Source: Floccularia luteovirens | Lineage: Eukaryota; Basidiomycota; Agaricomycetes; Agaricales; Squamanitaceae | Direction: 5' to 3' | Assembly (NCBI GenBank): GCA_009739215.1 | Contig: VSJF01000004.1 | Coordinates: forward strand, 2,666,001 to 2,730,000 | Length of the DNA stretch: 64,000 bases | Shown here: positions 1 through 12,566 of the stretch, one piece after another | Position numbering within the stretch: the stretch's first letter is position 1 | How the letters are laid out: each line of letters starts with the position of its first letter | Notes under the pieces: generated by a model | Database searches by the model: none | What the model was told of the DNA's origin: nothing | What the model saw: only the letters and a program-made list of their open reading frames with translations | Translations under genes and position numbers: made by a program

Positions 1-1408
1 CCCAACTCCTTCTAATGCTTTTTCGTGTACAGTTTGGCTCGCTCTACGTACTCTTCCAGATAATCCCACACCTGAAGACTCTCCTTACAACTACTTCCCG
101 ATTAAATATGTCGCTACCATTTTCTTAGTTCTGTATTCAATTTCAACATGTCTGTTCTTGTTCCGTTTCGCACTGTTCTCATCGCACCCTGCTGATAATC
201 TGACGAACAGTGGTTCACGTTGGACAATCGATTTACTTTCGCATGTGGTGGTTACTGCCTACAGCAGTTTTGTGTGGCTTTCTCGAAATTCTTGGATGGT
301 CGGGAAGGTTATGGTCAAGCATATCGCCATTTCTTGACAGTCCATTCCAGATGCAGTACGTAGCATCAACTATTGAGACAGTGATATAGAAATCGATGCC
401 ACCATACAGGATCACTGCGACAATCCTAGGGCCGACCCCTTTGCTGGCTGCAAATTTCGTGATATTGGGTCTGTTCATTAAGTATCTTGGCACGGCATAT
501 AGCCGTTTGAGCCCCAAACTCCGTGTGCTTCATTTTTTGTCGCATCAAGTAGCTTGATACCTAACAAACTCTTCAGATGCTATCATATTTTGTACATGCG
601 TAAGGAAACCATCTCAACACGCTCAATTGTTGTGTTGATATTTTGCCCTTTAGGATGTAGTATCTCTTGTGGTACAGGGCGTTGGTGGAGGACTTGCTGC
701 GTCTGCTGACACGGACGAAGGTGCGCGCAGGGTGAGCTATTTCAGTATTCAGGTCTAACCTTGATTCAGTGCTAAACAATATTTATATCAGGGCGGGAAT
801 ATCATGCTTGGTGGCATCGCATTTCAGTTGGGTGGGTGGGGGTTTTTATTAGGATGTTTATCATCAGTGAAAGCTGACGTTTTTCATTCTGGAAGTTACG
901 ATCTCAGTTTTTGCGATATGTGGGACCGAGTTCTTCATCAGATACCTCAAAGATCGCCCGTTACAATCTGCTATGATATCGGGTGAATCCCCAGTTCGCA
1001 GAAAAATGGACAGTCGTATGAAGATAATGAGTATAGCTTTGGTTTTTATCACTATCTGTCTGTTCATACGGTAAGCGCTTGATAGAACTGGCTAGAAATC
1101 TCAACGAACTCACACGACGATCCAAGTGCAATATACCGGACAATAGAACTTTCGGATGGTTGGAATGGTCGAATAATCAGTACCCAAATTTACTTTAGTA
1201 CGTATATCCCCTCACTTTTCGGTCCTGGCTCTGACTGTATCATATTTTAGATATCTTGGACGGTGCCATGGTGATACTAGCAATCTATACCCTAAACTTT
1301 GCCCATCCTGGATACTTATTACCATCTAAAGTTACAACAACATTCAATGGTGCGAACGATGGTTACAAGAACGGTGTTGCAGAGCACCATCATGACACCA
1401 CGGCATGA
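1..1408 (+). CDS. RTA1-like multi-pass membrane protein (5' partial)
   Basis: This is a member of the RTA1 family of fungal seven-helix membrane proteins, linked in yeasts to lipid export and resistance to 7-aminocholesterol and other lipid-like toxins. The 5' end is outside the window and no start codon is seen. Joining exons across short introns (first intron about 150-210) gives the family order: a helix after YNYFPIKYVATIF, then LVHVGQSIYFRMWWLLP, GFLEILGWSGRLWSS, YRITATILGPTPLLAANF, LGTAYSRLSPKL, SLVVQGVGGGLAASA, GGNIMLGGIAFQL, and near the end AIYRTIELSDGWNGRI and YLDGAMVILAIYTLNFAHPGY. The stop is TGA at 1406-1408. The tail is short and His-rich. Family membership is secure from these motifs; the substrate is unknown, and the exact edges of some of the six or so introns are my inference. 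Confidence 0.8.
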
Positions 1409-1737
1409 AGCCAGATCTGGAATGAATATTATCTTTAGATTGCGCTACGCATGTCACCCCCATCAGATATAAATGACATGTAGAATTAATGTAATAGCCA
1501 TGTTATATTTGTGCAATGTTCGGTCTGAACCCACTTTTACAGTCATTTCGCATTCACTCCCTATTCCATCACCTCAGACTCCACCCTGACTTACACCCTT
1601 TCGTGATTTCACTAAGCATGATGTGTATTTTGTAGATATGTCGAGGGCTACTTGCACGCCAAAACAGAATTAGGTATTACGATGTCAAAGGAGACAGTGT
1701 CATCATCGAAGGAGATGCTCTTAAGAAGTGCCATTAC

Positions 1738-2034
1738 TGTATCCAGGTTTATACCGTGCCTTGTACACATTCGAACTCGAACGGACCGCAGAGATGGGGT
1801 TAGAAGTCCAAATTGGCAGATCATTGGAGGGGTGGAGGTAGGTTGCACCGTGAAAAGACAATTCACCGGTAAGAAGGTCTGGATCTGAGATCTGATTAGT
1901 TTTGTGTCAATCGGCAGATGCTATTGGTGACAAACAAAGTCAATTAAACACTCCTTCACTTTTCGAGTCCGCGCTCATCATCGTGGCCTTGCAATGTTTT
2001 CACCTAGCTCGTCTAGCTTGCAGTATATGGTACG
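1738..2034 (+). pseudogene. Possible membrane-protein gene fragment
   Basis: I do not recognise this. One frame reads YRALYTFELERTAEMGLEV and, after a GT-AG intron (about 1840-1917), continues through DAIGDKQSQLN into a hydrophobic stretch with ESALIIVALQCFHLARLA, ending at a GTACGT donor at 2031. No clean start or full-length reading frame could be assembled. The DNA around the donor (about 2010-2100) resembles the reverse complement of about 2925-3025 in the next gene, so this may be the remains of a related, convergently oriented copy. It could also be a real gene whose exons I cannot resolve. Confidence 0.2.
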
Positions 2035-2288
2035 TTATCCATTCAAAATCACTTTCATATTGGTGTACATACAATGGTTGAATCATTGCCGCTTCAGCAG
2101 CAGCAATGTCAACCGAATTCGCAATCCATAATTTCGGTTCATCTTTCTTCATTTCAATCAGTATTTCCTTATTGCTAATCCCTTTCTGCCAACCTCTAAG
2201 GGCCTCCACTCGAGAGGAAGCAAATCACTGCACCGGTCAAAGCCAAATATGACCTAGATAACAACAGGTTAATATTGAATATTTACAT

Positions 2289-3159
2289 TCAATTCGCCAC
2301 TGACCAGCACAAGCAAGCGAGTGGAATGGAAAGAATGGCAGAGAGATCCCAGGAACCTCTAATACGCCCAAGATTGTCTGCAAATACTCCATATGCAACG
2401 GTTATGGCAGTGCTTAAGATTGCAGTGAGGAGGGAGACCAGGGCGAAAATCTTCTCTGCACGATTTGAAGATTGGAGAAGGAAGACACAAAATCTGATAA
2501 CTAATGGAAGGTGGTACATCCACGAAGAAGAATGATACTTACGGTATGTAAATTATTGATACGGGGAGTAGGGTTTTGATATTCTTGACTGCATTGTTGA
2601 CCGACACAGTTAAGGATGGCATATGGGCAACATTGCTTGCTGGTTCAATGTCGGAATTGGGGGAGTGAGTAACATCGGTGGTTTCCTCCTGCACCAGTCG
2701 TGAAGCGTAGTATAGTGGCAAGCTCAGCAGAAATATGTGGTAGATAATATACTTTGCAATAAGGAATAATGGATGAAGGATGTTAGGGAGAGGAAGGATG
2801 ATCATTTTGACTTTGTTGAAAGCATCTACGGTGTATGAAAATAGGTAGTGTCATGATTATGTTTGTGATGAGGTTGCAAGGAATAACAACTTGAAGCAAT
2901 GGAACTTTTGATATTATGAGGATCTGGATGACCAAGCGGTAATGATCATAAAACCGCAAGCCAATGTGAGAAAAGACTCTGAATGGATCACGTACCACAT
3001 ACAATCGAGACAAGCAATGAGCGCCGAAAAAGACTGTTTTCTTTGTTTTTCACTAACTTCGGGCTGGAAGAAATAAACCTAATTTGGAAGGCAGTTTCCG
3101 AGCAGGTCGGGGTACAGCAATGCTGAGAGTGCATGACCTACAACGATGGTAGATAACAT
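2289..3159 (-). CDS. Unrecognised multi-pass membrane protein
   Basis: This is a tentative minus-strand gene. It begins MLSTIVVGHALSALLYPDLL, continues in exons containing YFFQPEVSEKQRKQSFSALI and LIISKVPLLQVVIPCNLITN, then PNILHPLFLIAKYIIYHIFL with a Ser/Asn-rich loop, and ends with KIFALVSLLTAILSTAITVA and DLSAILSIPLACLCWSVAN before the stop at 2289-2291. Several segments are long and hydrophobic enough to be membrane helices. Donor sites GTACGT and GTAAGT are visible at exon ends. The general look recalls basidiomycete-specific multi-helix proteins of unknown function, but I cannot name a family. Exon junctions are inferred and may be wrong. Confidence 0.35.
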
Positions 3160-4534
3160 TTGTTGTACCGCAGATCCTACACGATATCAGATCTTGAGCG
3201 GGTGAATTCCTGTCGTAATGCTACCGAAACAAAGTGTGGTAAGACTTTTCATGTTCCGTGATATTTTCGTGCCAACGGCATCTAGAAGATACTTTAACAT
3301 CTAACTTTGGGTTTGTACGAGGTAACATAATCCTGGTCAATCATTGTCTTGATTGTGTAAATACATGAATGTTGATCAAGTTATACTTAATATTTAATAC
3401 GAAGGCAGTATTCCGGGAGTGTTATTCATATTGGGCCAGCAGCGAGAATAGAAGGTAGGGGGGACACTTGCTGTTTGATAGTTTGAGCCGTATTCAAGGT
3501 CGTTGATCTATGTGAGAACTGGAGAAACGGGAGATCATCCGGGTCTTGAGTATCGTGTGCATTGCTTGAAGTACCTGAAGCAAAGCACAAAGGGATATGA
3601 CTTTATAAGCATAAGTTGAAGGGCTAGGTGGAAGGACAGAAACAAACAAAAACCCATGATTATCCTACGGAGTGTCCATGGACAAGAAGGTTGGGTAGGA
3701 GACTAAGCTGAGTTTCGTTCACGCAGTGCTGTGGATCTTGAGGGCCGAAGAGTGTACGTATCTCAGGAACACTGGAAGACTTGTCACTACGAAATATCCC
3801 GATACTATCATCAGTTGAACAAACACAGAAAGGATAATTTGAAATGGATAAACGTACCAATAACAGTAATCTTTGTGGGGTTGGTCTTGGGTATTTTTCC
3901 TGATTAATGCATCTGCCCTGGAACGAGGTGAAATGTAGGAGTTGCGCGCAGTGCGTCGTCACAGAACAATCATATGTCTGTCATCTATCCCGATTCCAAG
4001 CATCTATCTGGGGATGCATAAATGGTTCGGGTACGATTCCTTAAAGGTATCGACTTATTGCTCTCTCCATCCTATAGCTGACCCATGTGTCCACCTCAGC
4101 AACTCTTCTATCCTCATTCGCCGCTATGAAAACAACATCATGACATCACACTATATACAGATTCTAATTAGTGCATAATGGTTCTAATAAGGCTGATGCA
4201 TATAGCGAGCTATTTGTGCAAAAGAAAATTGGGTGAGCAGGAATGGAAAAAGGAGGCTGAGAATCTGATCGTACCATAGTTATCAGAGGCTCAGATCTGG
4301 ACAACACAAAAGCAGGAGCGAAGGACACCAGTTGTTTATGTGAGAAGAGATTGCCAAACAAAAAGGCTTTGAAATCCACGGTTCGATCGACATCATCGCG
4401 TGACTGTTTCTATTGCTGTTCCTCTTTAGCAGTGCACCAAAAATTAATAATCTGACAAAGCCGATATGCCGACCACCATATTATTATTTAAGTAGATCAA
4501 ATTATAGCCCAGGTATCTCAGAAGACATTTCACG
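3160..4534. other. Stretch without a recognised gene
   Basis: No recognisable coding sequence. Two minus-strand open frames (3660-3962 and 4164-4379) contain hydrophobic pieces and GTACGT or GTACGA donor-like sites, so they might be exons of a further relative of the neighbouring membrane-protein gene, but no motif supports this. The right end is presumably the promoter of the GMC oxidoreductase gene. Confidence 0.3.
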
Positions 4535-7065
4535 ATGCCTATAGTATCGAAAGATATTTTCTTTTCTGTCCAGTTCAATTATCTTGTTGTTGGAGGTGGA
4601 ACGGCAGGTCTTGTAGTTGCAACCCGGTTTGTTATCAGTGTCTGTACAGTTGTTAGGATCACTAATTATCCTGTCATACAGCTTGACCGAAAACCCGGAC
4701 ATTAAGGTTGGTGTTATTGAAGCTGGGAAGGATCATGCTGGGGATACAGCAGTTACTATTCCAGGTCCGTTCTGCATTGTTGTCTTTGCGGTAATCCAAT
4801 ATCACATCTTGATTCAGGAATGATGGGTCGAAATATGGGCAATCCTAATTACGATTGGGAATTTTATACTGAACCGCAACCTGATGTTTTGAACAGGAAG
4901 ATTCAAACCTCTCGCGGTAAGGGGTTGGGGGGATCGTCGATGTTGAATAATCTAGCTTTCGTGCGTCCGACACGTGAGGAACTCGATGCGGTCGAAAGCT
5001 TGGGTAACCCAGGCTGGAATTGGGACAGCTTCTTGCATTATATGAAGAAGGTTACTTACCCTCTTTTGCTTGCGTGGGAGTAATCAGTCAACTTGTCATT
5101 TACCTAATTAGAGCGAGCACCTCTTTATTCCCCCTTTCTCCAAAGAAGAAGCCAGGGAACTTGCAGTCATCCCAGATCCCCAGTTCCATGGGACTGATGG
5201 TACCTTTCTTCAATGCACACTTCAAACTTCCATTTGATGACAATGTATCTCAGGACCTATTGCAGTTTCATTTCCTCCGTATATTTCACTAATCCACAAA
5301 GACCTTCTAGACAGTCTCGAGTCATTAGGAATTCACCGCAATCCAGAGAGTGTAAGAGTTTCGTCTGGAGACATGTCGATCTGTTTATCATTAATTACTC
5401 CAGGGCGCTGGGAAGACTGTTGGTTCTCTTCTGATTCCAAGCTCAGTCGATCCAAAGACCGCAACCCGGTCATATGCAGCATCAGCCTACTTGGAACCCA
5501 ATCTTGAACGAAGCAATCTCTTTGTCGTTGTGAACGCATTCGCTACCAAGGTAAATAAGTCTTCGATCACATTTCAAACTATTTGATTAAAAAAGTTCCA
5601 AGATTTATCTGGAAGAACAAAGCGATGGCCTACAACGTGCTATGGCTGTTAATGTAGTTATAGATGGCCAGGAACAGTCCGTTATGGCAAACAAGGAGAT
5701 CATTCTTTCTGCAGGTATGATTTTCGGTTACTGACTGCGATGAACCTGATCGATTTTTGGTTATAGGTACTTTCCAAACTCCCCAATTACTCGAAGTCTC
5801 CGGCATCGGTGATCACAGAATACTCAAGGCTCTTGATATCAAATGCATAATAGATTTGCCTGGCGTCGGGGAGAATCTTCGTAAGTCAACATCATCGCGG
5901 TATCGAACTACGATGAACCAGGTTTTTAGAGGATCATCTGAAGGTTCCCACAATCGCAGAAATTGACAAAAAATTCAAAACTTTTGAGATTCTTCAGGAT
6001 CCTGAACAGCTCAGATTACACCAAGAACTTTAGTGCGTAAAAAATACCTGCTTTGTCAACCCCGCAATTTACGTTGGGACAGTAAAGAGCAAAAAGGTTT
6101 ACTCGCAGGACTTGCGGCGTCATGCTTTGCATTTATCCCTGGTAACATTTTGGGAGGTATTCCAGATGTTCAAAGGTGGAAAGACTTGTTGAACGTTGAC
6201 TCTTCATCCTCTTACGCGTTTAAAAACACCAATCCTGATGTTCTTCGAGGATTACGAAAACAATATGAGATCATGGCTAAATGGGTTGATAGTCCAGAAC
6301 ACCCTCTTGTTCAGTATGTTTCATTCATATCCATAGCACCACTCACCCATAGCTATTGGTAGACTTCTCACTGTAAATGGCCATTTCCCCGTTAAAGGCT
6401 TGACTCCAGATCCCACGAAGCGATATATGACATTATTATGTGCATATACCCACCCATTCTCTCGTGGAAATGTACACATAACATCAAAGGACGCGCAAGT
6501 TCCTCCGGCAATCCAACCAAACTTCCTTTCAAATCCAGCTGATGTCGAAATTCTGGCTAAATCAGTTGAATTTGCCCTTCGCATTTATAACACAACACCA
6601 CTTGCAAACTCAATCGTCGCAAAGGCGCATCCTTCGTTTTCGGAAGATAGGGGAGATGAACAAGTAAAGCAATATGTTCGGGAAACGTTATCTACTGTAC
6701 ATCACCCACTTGGAACGGCAGCAATGATGCCAAGGGAGGACGGAGGTGTTGTCAATCCCAAACTTCTTGTCTATGGAACATCCAATCTACGCATAGTACG
6801 CTCTCATAAGTACTAGTTAAACCAAACTACTACTGACGACTCCTCGCACACAGGTTGACAGTTCTATCTTACCACTTGTGAGTAAAACATCCAAATTGTT
6901 GACAAAGAAATACAAAATTTCTTCATTTTACAGCAAGCATCTTGTAACATCTGCTCACTTGCGTATGCTATTGGTGAAAAAGTTGGTCTGATATTCACAA
7001 TCAAATCTTCAGATATACACTTATGAACGTTCATGTAGGCAGCAGAGATCATTAGACACAATTAA
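4535..7065 (+). CDS. GMC oxidoreductase (aryl-alcohol oxidase/glucose dehydrogenase type)
   Basis: FAD-dependent enzyme of the glucose-methanol-choline family, which oxidises primary alcohols or sugars and in wood and litter fungi can supply H2O2 or reduce quinones. The product begins MPIVSKDIFFSVQFNYLVVG, carries the FAD-binding VVGGGTAGL near residue 20, the first GMC signature (RGKGLGGSSMLNNLAFVRP), the second (TFQTPQLLEVSGIG), and the C-terminal STVHHPLGTAAMMPREDGG with the catalytic His. The last exons read VDSSILPL, QASCNICSLAYAIGEK and AAEIIRHN. The second active-site position, His in many relatives, is Asn here (SCN), as in choline-oxidase-like members. I count about twelve introns. 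No signal peptide is visible, so an intracellular enzyme is likely. All key motifs are intact; the substrate cannot be told. Confidence 0.88.
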
Positions 7066-7806
7066 ATCAATGAACAGTAAATTTAAAGTGAATCTTGAAC
7101 GATCATGTAAATTCCAAAACACAGTGTTATCCTAGATACCTTCGTCAAAACCAACTTAAGTGAGAATCCTTAATATTTAACTGAACCGAACTTGATGAGG
7201 ATATGTGGGAGTTGCCAAAGAATGTTAATGACTAATCAACGTCATCGATCACCTTTCTTCCAACTCAACGTTTCATATACACACATGACACGAAGGTACA
7301 CGGAATTCGTACTATATGCTTATCTTTCGTTTGACACCGGTCGAAAAGTCTAATGTCGCAATTTGGTGCAAATCCAGCACAACATGGTGAACTTTTGTAT
7401 TAACCTCGCCAGCCACTTCGAGTTGGGTGTCGCTCTACTTTCATGACCAACAATCCCTCCGAGACACCATCCGGGTTCAAATCGTAGCTTTAGTATATAT
7501 CCTGGTTTCTGTCATAGACAGGCTGTGCCCGTCCACTATTTGACCTTCCATTGAGTGCGCCAAAATTTTAGTCAGCCACCTCTGTGTCGATTCCTTCCCG
7601 TGTCCAACACAAACAGTCAGCCTCTTCTACATCTATACAAAAGGTTCTACGACTTGACAAATGGCCTCTCATTCTCTTCCATATCACCACCATCTCCTGC
7701 ACATCTATTCATCTATTCGGCCTATCTTTGGCCACATTATATGTCCTGCCTTCTAAACACTATCCTCATCTCTATATCTCAACTAATCTTTTTATCACCT
7801 TATACA
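7066..7806. other. Intergenic region, pyrimidine-rich leader at right end
   Basis: No gene recognised. The last 200 bases before the ATG at 7807 are CT-rich on the plus strand (for example 7640-7800), as often seen just upstream of fungal transcription starts, so this is probably the promoter and leader of the following gene. Confidence 0.4.
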
Positions 7807-9104
7807 ATGGCGACTGACAACACCAGCAACAAGATATCTAACGCCGCATCACAATCTGCACTGCCAATGACCGAGAGCTCATCTACCGAGTCTCCTGGCT
7901 TTTGGGGTTGGGAAGTATCTTCTGGTGGATCAGTTCTAAAACAAAATACTCAAAATGAGGTTTGTTGGGTCTCACTGTTGCACTGCGATCTTATTCATCT
8001 TATACGTTCCAGAACCACTTCCGGCGCGGTGCACACGAAACTAGAGTCCCCTGTAATTCTCCCTCTTTACCTTGCACTCCCGCTGTGGCGCAAAATTTCG
8101 GGTTTCACGAACTGCATGAACAAGTTGCTCAATATGTGGCTAACATCGATAGTGAAATTTTAAACTCGTCCATAACCAACAACGATTGGCTTGATAGGTC
8201 AGCCGATAGTCTGTCGCTCAACGTATCTCTTGTGAGCGATGACTCGGAAGATGGTTTTGATACTTCATTGGAAATGGACCTTTCTATGCTAAGTTCTTTG
8301 CAACCTGTTACGCCGTCCAAGTCACCAGTTGCAAATAATCTCTCTGGATTGGGCATCAGTGGTCTCTCCAAGAAGGATGGAACTGGATTATTCGATGGTC
8401 TGGGAATTGTATCAGTTCGCTCGTCTCCATGGCGCCATTCTGATAACTACCTCGACAACTTGGATAATGAGGAGGGTCCCAGCTTTTCACAATCAGACAC
8501 CGTATTTGCAACTCCGGGGTTCATATCAAACACAGATACTCAGACGTCATGTTCTGGCTGGAATCTTTCCAAGACATTCCTTGAGGAAACTTTGCTGACA
8601 CTTACTGATGATCCGTTCCATGGCCATACTCTCAGCTGTATCCCGGAATGTGAATCGTGGTATGAGTTCGACGATCTTTCGAAGGGAAGGAGTACAAGTA
8701 TCAGCGAGGAAGTGGGTAGGCAGTCAGTCTCCCCGAGTGGCCTGCGAAGTAGTAACACCCAACCTACTCGTCCTTCAATCAACCCCGGGATGCATAGTGG
8801 CCGTATAGCTCAAAAAGCGAAACCTGCTATTGCCCCAGGCCATGTTGTGGAAGACGCCTCCGGTACAAAGAAGCTGGTTATCCTCACTCGAGATGTTTCT
8901 GCAGCGACTATCTCTAGCGGTCTTAAGCGATCTGCTTCTCAGAGCTCACCAGCACGTCGAGTTCAGCGTGTTCCTGCTGGGGTTACGGGTTCCCCAGTTG
9001 GCATTGCTTGTATGAGGCGCACCGGATCTTTGAGTGGATCGAAAAGTCCGTTGCCAAAGAAGAATTCTCCCGGTGGATCTCTTACTTCGAGGTGGCGCAT
9101 ATAA
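7807..9104 (+). CDS. Ser-rich, probably disordered protein of unknown function
   Basis: I do not recognise a domain. Exon 1 begins MATDNTSNKISNAASQSALP at 7807. One intron at 7960-8012 (GTTTGT...CCAG) keeps frame into NHFRRGAHETRVPCNSPSLP, and a long second exon runs to TAA at 9102-9104, about 415 residues in all. The protein is rich in Ser, Thr, Pro and Asp, with an acidic N-terminal half and a basic C-terminal third (SGLKRSASQSSPARRVQRVP, GSLSGSKSPLPKKNSP). Many SP and TP sites suggest phosphorylation. There is no signal peptide or membrane helix. A regulatory or nuclear role is possible but is only a guess. The pyrimidine-rich leader and clean intron support a real gene. Confidence 0.72.
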
Positions 9105-10058
9105 TCCATGTCATGGTGATATCGGATATCACAATTTTCCCTACCTACCAGCCGCCACCTAGGTTAAATGAGAATAGTTTGGGATTGGCGTATACAAGTA
9201 GGTGTGTAAACTGTAAAGTCTGTATGAATATATAATGTACATAACCTCCGATGCCTACGTTGCCGGTCTGAGAGTGCAAATCTCAGACAACAACAAACTC
9301 TATCTGGAAGCACGCCGACTTGATGATTTTCAGCTACATAGTTCTGCGAAAACTCTCGTCGCCGCCTTACATATTCTCAACTCCACCAAGATGCTGTCCA
9401 GTTACCAGCAGGAAGCATCTAGAAAAAATTATCTTCATCCAATCATCCAAATACCGCACGAATCTGTAGTGAATATGCTTCTCGTGGGGTCAAACGGACA
9501 TAGAGCAATGAGGGGCTCTACTAGACGTACTTACAGAGTTCTCGCAATCCTCCCTCTCCATACCCACCAAATTCGAAAGAAAAATCCACTGGCTTGATCC
9601 AGTGCAATCGCACATTTAAGTATAACACTATTCCGTTCGGGGGCGATCAATGGCGTCATCTCTAACTGTTATTCTGCTTTCACCTGGGTTTGCCAGGAGA
9701 ACCTCAATATGCTGTGGTCATTCTGGCGTTGATCCGAGTATGAAGGATAAATGAAGGAGGTACACTATTTGAAATTGATTTGAAGCCTAAACGTTTAAAG
9801 GATCTGTGAAATACAAATGCTGTATAAACATGTAGGAATATAGTTCAAGTGTATATTCAACTGCTGTACAAGCCTCAAGCTGAGGAAGCGAGTTGTGTCT
9901 CCAGTGGCCTCTTAATTATTCCAAATTCTGCAACACTAAATATGGATCTGGGATCAACTGAGATCATGAAGTGGTGCTCGCACATCTATTCGTACTAAGT
10001 TATGTACATATGGTCACAATGTTATTCATACATGCTACTGGAAAAAATATATAGCAAA
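9105..10058. other. Stretch without a recognised gene
   Basis: Between the stop at 9104 and the stop of the minus-strand gene at 10059, so it should hold two 3' UTRs. A 120-codon open frame at 9235-9597 has no hydrophobic core, motif or start context that supports a protein. Confidence 0.35.
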
Positions 10059-11103
10059 CTAGAGCTCGTGTAAACGGACAGCAGCATCCAGATTTCGTCG
10101 GAGTGAGGCATATGATTGCCAAGGATTCGGCTCATTAATAAAATTTGTTGGCTGGTGTATAGAAATCTCAGAATTTTTACAGTTCAGTGTGTCTGACGAA
10201 TGTTTGTCTTCTGTTGCCGAGCCAGAAAGTGTCAATGAATATACACTGAGAGAGTCAGTGGAAGACAACTTACCACCACAGTGATTGCTCATTTTCTGGA
10301 ACTTGCTGTCGTCATCGTCATCGTCCGTCGTAGATTCCGGAAAACATTTACTACACTTTCCTGCAGAATTACGTTTGCAATGACTGTGGTTCGCCCTACA
10401 TGTTGCATCACTGATTGCAGCTTCAGTTGAAGTGGACTGGGGGAGGATATCAAAATAGATTGATCTGGGAGTCTTTGGGAAAATCTTACGTAGGCGAGCC
10501 TCACAAAATCTCGAGCTCGATCTGAATAATCTTTCCCAGATCTCCAGGACTCAAGAAATCCGGCAGACTCATCTAGTTCTTTTGCCAGATAGTTCTGTTT
10601 ATATTGCATCAATCTAGTAAGAAATTTGAATGTAAGACTTTGCCACTAAATCGATAATCAAAATTTAACCCACGCTGCATGCTCCCGGACGAATCGCTCC
10701 CATTCTGGTGGTTTAACGAAGTCCTTATGTGAGTCAATGAGGGCCATTGCATTGGCTATTCTTTTCTCCCATTTGGAGATCCGATGTTTTGACCGACTTT
10801 GTCGCATGTTACGATGAAGAAATTTGCTGCCATGAATGAGGCCGATGACAAGTGGTACAACGGCCAGAGATTCCATGATCAGATGTGGGTATAGTGATCT
10901 GAGGGTATTAGAGGATCTGACTGTAGATTCAGACAAATGTGTAAAGAGGGAACTGAGCAAAAACGAATGGTCTCTGCTTATAACAACTACGCTTTATATG
11001 TATGATAGTCCATGGGTACTTACGGAAGGTTTATTGTTCTGTGAGTTGTCAATTCAAGCTTATGAAGAACAAAGCGGTAGATTGTTGCCAGGGGGATAAA
11101 CAT
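10059..11103 (-). CDS. Unknown protein with an N-terminal hydrophobic segment
   Basis: Not recognised. A coherent minus-strand model starts with ATG at 11101-11103 (MFIPLATIYRFVLHKLELTT), splices at GTAAGTACCC into SLFTHLSESTVRSSNTLRSL, continues through a short hydrophobic stretch (SLAVVPLVIGLIHG) and a basic segment ending EWERFVREHAA, splices again (acceptor TTACTAG) into LMQYKQNYLAKELDESAGFL, and after a third intron (GTAAGATTTT...CCCCCAG) reads a Cys-containing part (CRANHSHCKRNSAGKCSKCF), an Asp run and a Ser-rich tail ending at TAG 10059-10061. The Cys/His spacing could hold a metal but matches no family I know. It is divergently oriented to the kinase gene at 11208, with only about 100 bp between them. 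Confidence 0.58.
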
Positions 11104-11207
11104 CTAAAACTACTTTTGAGTCCAATGTTTTGAACTTGGTACTCACGGTATCAAATAGGTGTAAATATTGTCCTTCATCCTAAGCCATTTATCCAAAATT
11201 TTCTTGG

Positions 11208-12566
11208 ATGACTATCTCTCAACTTGAGCAGTCCGTTGGCGACTCCCCTTTACCGGATGTAGGAGGTCTCACCAAGGAGGAGATATATTGGAGGGACCGT
11301 CAGAAATGGCTGTATGATAGTGGATATAAACTGCGTTCGAGGTTGACTCCTGGATGGGTTCCTTCCTGGACTAAAACCAACAAAGCTGTTATCTCTTCAG
11401 AAGATGGGTTATCACTTCTGGTATGCTTCCCTGTGCTGTAAAAAGTTGTCGAAGTGGACTAACAATATAGATGAACAGAGTGGACAGGTTGTCGATGCGA
11501 CTCGTACAAAAGATGGCGCAGCGGTGGCGCTGAAAAAGATTTCCAAGTCCGTACATCCTTATGAGGAAGAGATATCTCTTCTCTTCTCTTCAGACTCCCT
11601 AGGTCAAGATCCAAAGAATCACTGCGTTCCGATTCTACAAATACTTCATCCACCAGATGAAGATGAAATTCTCATACTTGTCATGCCGCGGCTCCGTCCA
11701 TACAACTCACCCCATTTTGATACATTCGGGGAAGTCATTGATTGCTTCCGACAACTTTTTGAGGTCAGTCAAATCGCTTCCCGAAGACTACAGTGACAAG
11801 ATTCTTGTTTGCTACGCAGGGAGTCCAATTCATGCATCACCATCATGTCGCTCATCGGTAAGCTTGTTATTTCAACTCAGCACGAGGTTCGAACCATATT
11901 CTTGCAGTGACCTTAATTCCAACAATTTTATGCTTGACGGTCGTTTTCTATATCCTGAAGGATACCATCCACTAGCGATGAATAAAAAACCAGACATGAG
12001 TGGTCCGGCCAGGCACTATACGCGGACACAGATTCCCCCAAAGTACTATATTATTGACTTCGGAATTTCTCGTCGGTATACCGCAGGAGACGACTCACCA
12101 CAAGAGCTCCCGATTATTGGCGGAGACAGAACTGTGCCAGAATTCCAAAATGCTCTGAGAATACCACGGAATCCTTTCCCTACTGACATTTATTATATAG
12201 GAAATATGATCCGACAAGAGTTCTTAGAGGTATTGCTTCCCTTGAAATGCATTAACAATTATTCTGACCAGCAGCAAGGGCCATCCAGTACTAGAGTGGA
12301 TAAGGGGAAGTCAAGGTTTTGAATTTATGAAGCCACTCATAGACGATATGGTACAAGATGATCCCGATAAACGGCCCACAATAGATGAAGTGGTTACTCG
12401 TTTTGACGATCTAGTCAAATCGCTCAGCTCTTGGAAGTTACGCTCCCGCGTCGCCCCCCGCAAGGAACATCCAGCTAGAGTAGTGGCGCGCGCTTTGCCT
12501 CACTGGGCAAGACGGATTGGATATTTCTTGAACCGTGTACCTGCCATTCCTAACTCTGGAGCATGA
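11208..12566 (+). CDS. Protein kinase of a basidiomycete-expanded family
   Basis: Protein kinase-like enzyme. The N-terminus contains IYWRDRQKWLYDSGYKLRSR followed by LTPGWVPSW, a lead-in seen before the catalytic domain in many Agaricomycete kinases. Catalytic residues are present: VALKKISK (ATP-binding Lys), HHHHVAHRDLNSNN (catalytic Asp and the metal-binding Asn at the expected spacing; the Arg codon is split by an intron), IIDFGISRRY (DFG) and DRTVPEF (activation-segment end). After these come NPFPTDIYYIGNMI and MVQDDPDKRPTIDEVVTRFD, the usual C-lobe elements. A canonical Gly-rich loop is not obvious. Introns occur after SEDGLSLL, after FRQLFE, in the HRD motif and after QEFLE; the last uses an acceptor ending AGAG. 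The tail is basic. It should be active; the substrate is unknown. Confidence 0.85.

Noticed and set aside
7460..7490. GGGTTCAAATC resembling a tRNA T-arm
   Set aside because: No acceptor, D or anticodon arm can be built around it.
9235..9597. 120-codon open frame on the plus strand after the Ser-rich gene
   Set aside because: No motif, no hydrophobic core, no intron support, and it lies where two 3' UTRs are expected.
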